Origin: Chitinophagaceae bacterium | GTDB lineage: Bacteria; Bacteroidota; Bacteroidia; Chitinophagales; Chitinophagaceae | DNA: 5,110 nucleotides | Reading direction: 5' to 3' | NCBI GenBank assembly: GCA_947463755.1 | Contig: CANHUK010000175.1 | Coordinates: forward strand, 1-5,110 | In this document: positions 1 to 5,110 of the stretch, piece after piece | How positions within the stretch are numbered: position 1 is the first letter of the stretch | Layout: the number at the start of each line of letters is the position of its first letter | Position numbers and translations under genes: made by a program | Notes under the pieces: model-generated | Seen by the model: only the letters and a program-made list of their open reading frames with translations | The model's database searches: none | Told to the model about the DNA's origin: nothing

Positions 1-2072
1 CCGGGGACCCGACGCAAGCTGTCCTCCACCCGGTCTGCCAAAGCGCGCAACGTATCGAGGTTATCGCCGATGATCCGGATGGAGACCGGCGCATCCACCG
101 GCGGACCCTGTTCAAAATCCTTGACCTCGATCTTCGCCCCCGCGATGGATGAAAATCGCGTGCGCAGGTCTTCAATGATCCGCTTCTTGACCGCCGCATT
201 CACATCCTGCTTCAACTGCACAAAAACCTGGGCATAGTCAGACTTCTCATTGGAAGGGATCTCGTTGTAATAGATCCGTGGATTGCCCTTGCCCACATTC
301 GCGGTCACATGAGCTACCTCCGGTACCTTGAGCAGGTCACGCTCGATGAGCCGCGTCATCGCATCGGTCGCCTCCAGGTTGCTTTGCAGGGGCATCTTCA
401 CGTTCACAAGGAACTGAGGTTTTTCAGATGACGGGAAGAGTTTGAAACCGATGATCCCGAAGACCCCGAGCGATAGCCCGAAGAGGATCATCGCCGCCGT
501 CATTGTCTTCCAGGGATGCTTCAACGCCCATTCAAGCAGGCGCGTGTAACTGGCAGATATAAGTTTTTTCAGACCGCGCAGGAATATGTTGCCGCCCGGA
601 TCAGTGTGTGTACGAAGGATGCTGCCGGCCAGGTAGGGAATCACGGTCAGGGAAACAAGCAGGGAGGCCAGCACCGCAGAGATGACCGCCACCGGCAGAC
701 TGCGGATAAAATCCCCCGAACCGCCGGGCAGAAAGGCCAGCGGCATAAAAGCAATGGCCAGCGTGGCCGTCGTGCCGATCACCGCCTGCGTGATCTGACC
801 CGTCGCGCGGATGGCAGCCTCCTTTCGTGTATGTCCCTCCCGCAACCATCGTTCAATATTTTCTACCACCACAATGCTGTCATCCACGAGCAGGCCCAGC
901 GCTACCACGAAGCCCACAATGCTGAGCTGGTTGAGCGAGAATCCCAGCAGGTCCAGCGACACGATGCCCAGGCCCAGAGAAAGCGGAATGGCCATCATCA
1001 CAATGGAGGCGGCCCGCCAACCCAGGGGGATCAGCGTAAAGAAGACCAGTCCGATCGCGATCATGAAATCAATGCCCAGGCCCGATAACCGCCGATGTAC
1101 ATTGTCGGCCTGATCGAAGGCACGAACCATCGCCACATTGGCGGGAAGATTCCGCTCGAAAGCATCCAGGATCGGGGCATAATCTTCCTTGGTTTGTGAG
1201 ATATTTCCGCCCGATTTCATCGCTGCCGTCACCAGTGCGGCCCGGTGACTATTATGTCTGGTGATGTATTTGCGTTCCGCCGCGCGCGCACCAACCTGCG
1301 CCACATCGCGAAGCTTCACGACCTTGCCGCCACCTGAAAAAACCACAGTATTCGCGATCTCCTCCAGGTCGGCATACTTACCACTCGTCTTCACGCTGTA
1401 AGATTTCGTGCCCACCCGCAGACTCCCGGCCGGAATGTTGGCCGCCTCACCGGCAATGCTGCCCAACACATAATTGAGCGGAATGCCCATACGGGCAAGC
1501 CTGTCGAGGTCAATGTCCACACGTACCTGCTGCTCCGGAACACCATGCCAGTCGACCTTCTTGAGGGATGGTACCTCCTCCAGATCGGTCTTGAGGTTGT
1601 CCGCCAGCTTACGCAAGGTGGCATCCGATGCATTCTCCGACACCAGCGCGATCTGCAGAATGTTCACATCACTGGGCGACACTTTCCGCACTTCGATGCT
1701 CAGCAGATCTTCAGGCAACTCGTCGCGGATCGAGTTCATCTCCCGGATGAGTTCCTGATATTTATCGTCGCGATCACTGTCGTACCGATACTCCGCAAAG
1801 ATCACCGCCACACCGTCGTTGATCGTCGTATTGATCTTCCGGATATCCTCCAGTTCACCGATCTTCTTCTCGATCGGCTTGACAACCAGTTCCTCCATGT
1901 CCTGCGGACTCGTACCGGGATACAACACCACGATCGGAAAGTCGGGAGACAGGATCTCCGGGTCCTCCGCACGGGGCATACCGATCAGGGACACGACACT
2001 CACAGCGGTCAGCATCAGGAAAAAAAGGACCGTGAACGAAGGATTTCTAACGAAGAAGGCGGTAAGTCGCAT
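1..2072 (-). CDS. RND-family efflux permease (AcrB-like, HAE type), 3' end outside window
   Basis: Inner-membrane proton/substrate antiporter of a tripartite efflux pump. The frame is open without interruption from an ATG at 2072-2070 to the left edge, giving about 690 of the usual 1,020-1,050 residues; an in-frame TGA lies 11 codons upstream and no better start exists. Visible order: TM1 at about residues 10-31, a first periplasmic porter/docking loop at about 32-330, TM2 at about 331-350, TM3 at about 356-376, TM4 at about 383-402, TM5 at about 431-449, TM6 at about 459-483, TM7 at about 524-543, then the start of the second periplasmic loop. TM4 carries LLVDDSIVVVENIER with Asp397-Asp398, matching the proton-relay pair Asp407/Asp408 of AcrB. 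The double Asp is typical of drug-type (HAE) rather than CusA-type metal pumps. The segment after TM7 (FPSSEKPQF) is also family-typical. The missing part would contain the rest of the second porter loop and TM8-12. It is the last of three co-directional pump genes, 42 nt after the adaptor gene. The substrate cannot be read from the sequence. Confidence 0.96.
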   Translation of the reverse strand, partial: MRLTAFFVRNPSFTVLFFLMLTAVSVVSLIGMPRAEDPEILSPDFPIVVLYPGTSPQDMEELVVKPIEKKIGELEDIRKINTTINDGVAVIFAEYRYDSDRDDKYQELIREMNSIRDELPEDLLSIEVRKVSPSDVNILQIALVSENASDATLRKLADNLKTDLEEVPSLKKVDWHGVPEQQVRVDIDLDRLARMGIPLNYVLGSIAGEAANIPAGSLRVGTKSYSVKTSGKYADLEEIANTVVFSGGGKVVKLRDVAQVGARAAERKYITRHNSHRAALVTAAMKSGGNISQTKEDYAPILDAFERNLPANVAMVRAFDQADNVHRRLSGLGIDFMIAIGLVFFTLIPLGWRAASIVMMAIPLSLGLGIVSLDLLGFSLNQLSIVGFVVALGLLVDDSIVVVENIERWLREGHTRKEAAIRATGQITQAVIGTTATLAIAFMPLAFLPGGSGDFIRSLPVAVISAVLASLLVSLTVIPYLAGSILRTHTDPGGNIFLRGLKKLISASYTRLLEWALKHPWKTMTAAMILFGLSLGVFGIIGFKLFPSSEKPQFLVNVKMPLQSNLEATDAMTRLIERDLLKVPEVAHVTANVGKGNPRIYYNEIPSNEKSDYAQVFVQLKQDVNAAVKKRIIEDLRTRFSSIAGAKIEVKDFEQGPPVDAPVSIRIIGDNLDTLRALADRVEDSLRRVP

Positions 2073-2114
2073 GGCGCGCAGTTTGGAGTTCGACAGCTGT
2101 CAAATAACAATCAC

Positions 2115-3161
2115 TCAATCCCTGACCCGGATGTATGATCCATCTTTAAGATATGGGCTTCCGGCCGTGACTACGTAGGGGTGTCCCTCCAGGCCTGAAA
2201 GGATATACACACGCTGCTGCGTGAGGGAGGCAATGGTGACTTCCACCATCCTGACGGTCTTCCGGTCGTCGGTCACGAATACATGACCTTTATCTCCGTC
2301 CGCCTCTAACAAGGATTCATACGGAATGCTGAAACCCGCGCGGAGCACCGACGGAACGACCTCAGCCCGGCCGAACATGCCCGTGGCGGGCTTCTCCGAT
2401 CCGAAATCGACGCGCAACTCCACCGGGAAAGTGCCGTTCATCGGATCTGCCGCCAACGCCTTCGTGGTGACGACCGCCGGAAAGGAACGCCCGGCCCAGG
2501 CATCAAAAAAAACACTGGCCCGGTCTCCGGTCTGGATAGATGACCAATCCCGATCCGAGACACCGGCCTTCAGGACCCATTTGCTCCCGCCACCCAGCGC
2601 ACCGATGACCACCACCGGCATCCCCGGAGAGATCATCTCTCCCGGATTCGACATCCGCTTGATGACAAAACCATCCACCGGAGCGGTAATGGACGCATGT
2701 TTCCGATTGAAACCCACCTGCTTTATGGTCTCCCGGGCAGCCTCGACGGCCGTACGGCTGTTCTGCACCTGCTCGAGGGTGGCGACACTGTCGCGGTATA
2801 GGTTTTCTGCCCGCTGGTTGTCGCGCAGCGCCTTCTCCAGTTGGATCGAGGCCAGCTGCAACTGGGCGTCGATCTCCGTGGCATTCAGCGTAGCCAGCAA
2901 CTGCCCCTGACGGACACGCTGTCCCTCTTCCACCGCAACGCCGGCAACAACACCACCGATCTTGAAGGACAGACGTAGCTCGTCCTCCGTATGAAGCAAG
3001 CCGGATATCCTGATGCGTGAAGTGTCACCGGCAGCCATAACTGGCTCGATGTGCACAGATATCGTGTCAGATTCAATAGGTTCCGTTTTCACTTCTTTTT
3101 GATCCGCACCGCAGGAAAGAAGGAATTGTACAGGGATGATGAATAAGAAAAACTTTCTCAT
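2115..3161 (-). CDS. RND efflux periplasmic adaptor (membrane fusion protein, HlyD/AcrA-like lipoprotein)
   Basis: Periplasmic adaptor linking the RND permease to the outer-membrane duct; 348 residues, complete. The N-terminus is a short lipoprotein signal with lipobox LLSC, so Cys17 is the probable lipidated residue and membrane anchor. The first half of the lipoyl domain is at about residues 62-95 (FKIGGVVAGVAVEEGQRV, then QGQLLATL). An alpha-helical hairpin rich in Gln, Glu, Arg and Ala follows at about 96-150, then the second lipoyl half at about 153-187 (ITAPVDGFV, then NPGEMISPG). After these come a beta-barrel at about 190-265 and a membrane-proximal domain to the C-terminus. All are in the order expected for the family; the hairpin is short, as in compact adaptors. 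The start ATG follows the TGA of the outer-membrane factor gene by one base, so the two genes are almost certainly cotranscribed and probably translationally coupled. No Shine-Dalgarno motif precedes it. No His/Met-rich metal-binding extension is present, which fits a drug-type pump. Confidence 0.95.
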   Translation of the reverse strand: MRKFFLFIIPVQFLLSCGADQKEVKTEPIESDTISVHIEPVMAAGDTSRIRISGLLHTEDELRLSFKIGGVVAGVAVEEGQRVRQGQLLATLNATEIDAQLQLASIQLEKALRDNQRAENLYRDSVATLEQVQNSRTAVEAARETIKQVGFNRKHASITAPVDGFVIKRMSNPGEMISPGMPVVVIGALGGGSKWVLKAGVSDRDWSSIQTGDRASVFFDAWAGRSFPAVVTTKALAADPMNGTFPVELRVDFGSEKPATGMFGRAEVVPSVLRAGFSIPYESLLEADGDKGHVFVTDDRKTVRMVEVTIASLTQQRVYILSGLEGHPYVVTAGSPYLKDGSYIRVRD

Positions 3162-3162
3162 A

Positions 3163-4578
3163 TCACGGTTTTAATGATGGGAGTTTGAACGAGGCCGTCT
3201 CCCGCTCGCAGGCCGCCAGGGCCTTGAGCAGTGCGGATTTCCGGATCGCTGTCTGAATACGGGATGAACTAAGCTGATTCCTGGCATCGATCAGTTCTAT
3301 ATAACTGCTGACGCCTTCGCGATAGCCCTTGTCCACCAGCTTATGGTACTGGATCGAAGCGCGTTCTTCCTGCTGTGAAGCCTGCCATGCCTGATGGGCA
3401 TCGCGCGCGGCGTTGCGTGTGACGAGGGCAGAGAGTTCCAGCTGACTGGTGACATACTGCGTCCGCAGGTCCAGGGACTTCAGGTCCAGCGCCGCCTGGT
3501 CGGCCTTGAGGCGATTGCGGCCGCCGGTGTAGATAGGCATCTGGAGCGAGAGGCCACCGAGATAGAACAACGACTTCCTGTCCACTTTGAAATTGAAGCC
3601 CTGCGCAGCGAGGTCCACGAAGGTCGCCACCCGGGGCTTCCGATAGGATTCACTCAGGCGCAGCAGGTCGCGACTGATGCCGGTGGCGATGCCCAGCGAC
3701 TTGAGTTCTTCCCGTCCACGAACGCCCGCCGTCGACGTATCTGACAGGATCTGCAGCGCGTCAAGCGGCAGTTCCGGATCGACGGCATCGATGCTGTCCG
3801 TCAGCGGCCTGTTCATCAGAAAATTCAAGCGGGCCGCGGTATTCCGACGGTCACTGCGGGCAGATGCGAGTCGCGCCTGCACCGAAGCCACTTCCGCCTC
3901 GGAACGCGCCACCTGCGCCGGCAGGCCCTTACCATTCGCCAGCAGGGAGCGGTTGAACCTGAGCCCTTCTTCGACCAGCACGAGTGTGCTCGTCCAGATA
4001 CCGATCGCCTGGACAGTGGCCAGATGATCATAATAGGCCGACTTCACTTCCTTCACCAGTTCGCGGCGATAAGTGTCGAGTTCAGATTGCGACAGATCGG
4101 CTTGTTTGGTCTTGATGTCGCGGTTGATCCGAACATCCGGGTTGAGGATCGGCATGGACGTGCGCACCCGGACATCATAGAAATTATTCGGCAGGAACTG
4201 TTCCTGTACATTGGCGATCTGCGGAAACCGGTTGCTGGCCGTGAGCTGGTTGAGGGTGGCATAGACGGGATTCAGCAGATCTCCAACGGGAAGTGAGATG
4301 GCCCGGCCACCCTGCGCAAGGGTGTACTGCGTCTCCAGGGACACGGTTGGACCAAAGAGCGTCTTCGCCTCACGGATGGCCAACAGGGCCTTGTCCATGG
4401 ATACGGATTTCTCCTTCAATACGAGGTTGCTCTGCAAGGCCGCAGCCACATATTCATCCAATGGCGCCTGGGCCGCTAACCGGACGGAGAACAGGAGAAG
4501 CAACGGCAGGACCAGCCGGTACTTCAGCCCCACGGCAGGTCGTTGGTCTTCGGAGGTTTGGCGGTAATGATTATTCAT
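3163..4578 (-). CDS. TolC-family outer-membrane efflux protein
   Basis: Outer-membrane factor that forms the trimeric exit duct of the pump; 471 residues from the chosen start. A hydrophobic signal core (LVLPLLLLFSV) ends in LAAQA, a plausible signal peptidase I site. There is no lipobox Cys, so it is not predicted to be lipidated. The mature part starts LDEYVAAALQSN, the usual OEP opening. The two-fold internal repeat is visible: MPILNPDVRINRDIKTKQA at about residue 142 and MPIYTGGRNRLKADQAALDL at about residue 347, each a beta-strand turn leading into a long helix. Heptad-like helical stretches surround both, and the length fits the family. An ATG at 4605 in the same frame would add nine residues, but it lies inside the palindromic operator and next to a -10-like box, so the ATG at 4578 is preferred. 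A GTG at 4533 would give a more compact signal peptide and cannot be excluded. First gene of the pump operon, one base before the adaptor start. Confidence 0.93.
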   Translation of the reverse strand: MNNHYRQTSEDQRPAVGLKYRLVLPLLLLFSVRLAAQAPLDEYVAAALQSNLVLKEKSVSMDKALLAIREAKTLFGPTVSLETQYTLAQGGRAISLPVGDLLNPVYATLNQLTASNRFPQIANVQEQFLPNNFYDVRVRTSMPILNPDVRINRDIKTKQADLSQSELDTYRRELVKEVKSAYYDHLATVQAIGIWTSTLVLVEEGLRFNRSLLANGKGLPAQVARSEAEVASVQARLASARSDRRNTAARLNFLMNRPLTDSIDAVDPELPLDALQILSDTSTAGVRGREELKSLGIATGISRDLLRLSESYRKPRVATFVDLAAQGFNFKVDRKSLFYLGGLSLQMPIYTGGRNRLKADQAALDLKSLDLRTQYVTSQLELSALVTRNAARDAHQAWQASQQEERASIQYHKLVDKGYREGVSSYIELIDARNQLSSSRIQTAIRKSALLKALAACERETASFKLPSLKP

Positions 4579-4595
4579 CCTATCTGTGTATTCAT

Positions 4596-4614
4596 TAATG
4601 AACATCGTTCATTA
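4596..4614. promoter_or_regulatory. Palindromic operator, probable TetR-family binding site
   Basis: TAATGAAC (4596-4603) and GTTCATTA (4607-4614) are perfect inverted repeats with 8-bp arms around a 3-bp centre, a 19-bp site typical in size and symmetry for TetR-family dimers. It lies between the tetR terminator and the first pump gene. A third half-site, TTCATT at 4591-4596, makes an overlapping 12-bp palindrome TTCATTAATGAA (4591-4602). Position and symmetry are seen directly; binding by the neighbouring TetR protein is inferred. Confidence 0.72.
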
Positions 4615-4616
4615 TA
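4611..4616 (-). promoter_or_regulatory. Possible -10 element of the pump operon promoter
   Basis: On the minus strand this reads TATAAT, a consensus -10 hexamer in an AT-rich tract that overlaps the outer arm of the operator. A repressor bound there would block RNA polymerase. No convincing -35 hexamer is found at normal spacing, and the Bacteroidota-type TAnnTTTG box is not evident, so this is tentative. A start of transcription just downstream would leave a leader of roughly 25-30 nt before the ATG at 4578. Confidence 0.35.
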
Positions 4617-4621
4617 TATCC

Positions 4622-4652
4622 AAAAAAACTCAGAATGATCGGATCATTCTGA
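4622..4652 (-). terminator. Rho-independent terminator overlapping the end of tetR
   Basis: A perfect inverted repeat with 11-nt arms (TCAGAATGATC at 4630-4640 and GATCATTCTGA at 4642-4652) has a single central base, so the RNA stem would open a few pairs at the tip to form its loop. Read on the minus strand it is followed, after one G, by seven T residues (4628-4622). Stem plus T-run is the classic intrinsic terminator layout for transcription leaving tetR. The stem is AT-rich, so it may be leaky. On the plus strand no T-run follows, so it is not bidirectional. The stem encodes the last seven tetR codons and its stop. Confidence 0.75.
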
Positions 4653-5110
4653 TGAAATATTCCACACCCTGTTTGAGCAATTCCTCCTCCCGCGTATGTT
4701 CATAAACAATGCAACGCCCACGGCAATACAGCGCACACATCCCGTGCATTCCCGACCAGATCATAAAGGACAGGTATTCCACATCCATGTCCCTGAAATG
4801 ACCTTTTGCGGAACATTCGGAGAGGATCTGCTTCAGGAGACCGAGCGTCCGGTCGCCCATCTCCCATTTTTGCTTGTCGAATCTGCTTTCGAGGGGGGCC
4901 TCCATGATGAACATGAGATCATACAACTCCTTATTATTCAATGCAAATTCCATGTACACACGACCCATGGCCACCAGTCGTTCCATGGGATCGGATACAT
5001 GGAACAAGGGTTGCATCATGCTGAATAGTCGCCGAAAACCATCTTCGTGGAGGGCGTGAAAGATCTCATCCTTATCCTTGAAATACAGATATATGTTCCC
5101 GGCACTATAG
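4630..5110 (-). CDS. TetR/AcrR-family transcriptional regulator, 5' end outside window
   Basis: Probable ligand-responsive repressor of the adjacent efflux genes. The frame is open from the right edge to a TGA at 4632-4630, giving 160 C-terminal residues of a protein expected to have about 200. The visible N-terminal part (YSAGNIYLYFKDKDEIFHAL) is the end of the TetR DNA-binding domain: the recognition-helix end followed by the characteristic Y-x-YF-K-K-E/D segment of helix 4. The remainder is an all-helical ligand-binding and dimerisation domain. A late IWSGMHGMCAL segment resembles the W-x-x-x-HG signature of WHG-type TetR C-terminal domains. An internal ATG at 5019 is not the start, because the helix-turn-helix lies upstream of it. 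The gene is upstream of and co-directional with the pump genes and ends in its own terminator. The first 35-40 residues, the start and the promoter are not in the window, so autoregulation cannot be assessed. Confidence 0.94.
   Translation of the reverse strand, partial: YSAGNIYLYFKDKDEIFHALHEDGFRRLFSMMQPLFHVSDPMERLVAMGRVYMEFALNNKELYDLMFIMEAPLESRFDKQKWEMGDRTLGLLKQILSECSAKGHFRDMDVEYLSFMIWSGMHGMCALYCRGRCIVYEHTREEELLKQGVEYFIRMIRSF

Noticed and set aside
516..1113. Overlapping plus-strand open frames of 190 and 100 codons.
   Set aside because: They lie antisense to strongly conserved permease sequence (TM2-TM7), have low-complexity Arg/Gln/His- or Ser/Arg-rich translations with no recognisable domain, and are explained by GC-rich codon bias on the other strand.
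1474..2178. Plus-strand frames of 94, 197 and 119 codons opposite the start of the permease gene.
   Set aside because: Antisense to the TM1 and first porter-loop coding sequence. They overlap one another in different frames and show no family signature, promoter or ribosome site.
2326..2910. Plus-strand frame of 194 codons opposite the adaptor gene.
   Set aside because: The minus strand here encodes a complete, well-ordered adaptor protein; the antisense translation is Ser/Arg/Pro-rich and resembles no known family.
3394..4598. Several plus- and minus-strand frames of 68-116 codons within the outer-membrane factor gene.
   Set aside because: All are shadows of the TolC-family coding frame, without independent support.
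4696..5059. Plus-strand frames of 110 and 61 codons opposite tetR.
   Set aside because: Antisense to a clear TetR ligand-binding domain; no recognisable product.
1..5110. Search by eye for a new defence system, mobile element, CRISPR array, tRNA or riboswitch.
   Set aside because: The window is almost fully taken up by four recognisable efflux genes, and the only gaps are about 50, 1 and 42 nt long. Nothing beyond the operator, the terminator and a small palindrome was visible.

Overview
The window holds most of a tripartite RND efflux operon with its TetR-family regulator, all transcribed on the minus strand, so the gene order runs from right to left. In transcription order it contains: a TetR/AcrR-type repressor with its N-terminus beyond the right edge; a rho-independent terminator built into the last codons of that gene; a short AT-rich regulatory gap with a strong palindromic operator; a TolC-family outer-membrane factor; a lipoprotein periplasmic adaptor (membrane fusion protein); and an AcrB-like RND permease cut by the left edge after about 690 residues. 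Essentially every base is accounted for. There are no RNA genes, mobile elements or CRISPR arrays.

The likely source is a member of the Bacteroidota with fairly GC-rich coding DNA, for example a Cytophagales- or Chitinophagales-like genome. The evidence is the tetR - outer-membrane factor - adaptor - permease order, a small lipobox-type adaptor, the absence of Shine-Dalgarno motifs before the starts, and AT-rich intergenic DNA between GC-rich genes. This is an impression from style, not a measured placement.

How it works together: the permease would use the proton gradient, through its Asp-Asp pair in TM4, to capture amphipathic substrates. The lipid-anchored adaptor would join it to the TolC-like exit duct. 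The TetR protein, presumably released by a ligand, would control the operon by binding the inverted repeat just upstream of the outer-membrane factor gene. The terminator after tetR separates the regulator's transcript from the pump's, so the pump should have its own operator-controlled promoter in the gap of about 50 bp.

The system belongs to a well-known class and I see no new type of machinery. The most useful details are the three-half-site operator, the terminator made from tetR codons, and a probable start correction for the outer-membrane factor.
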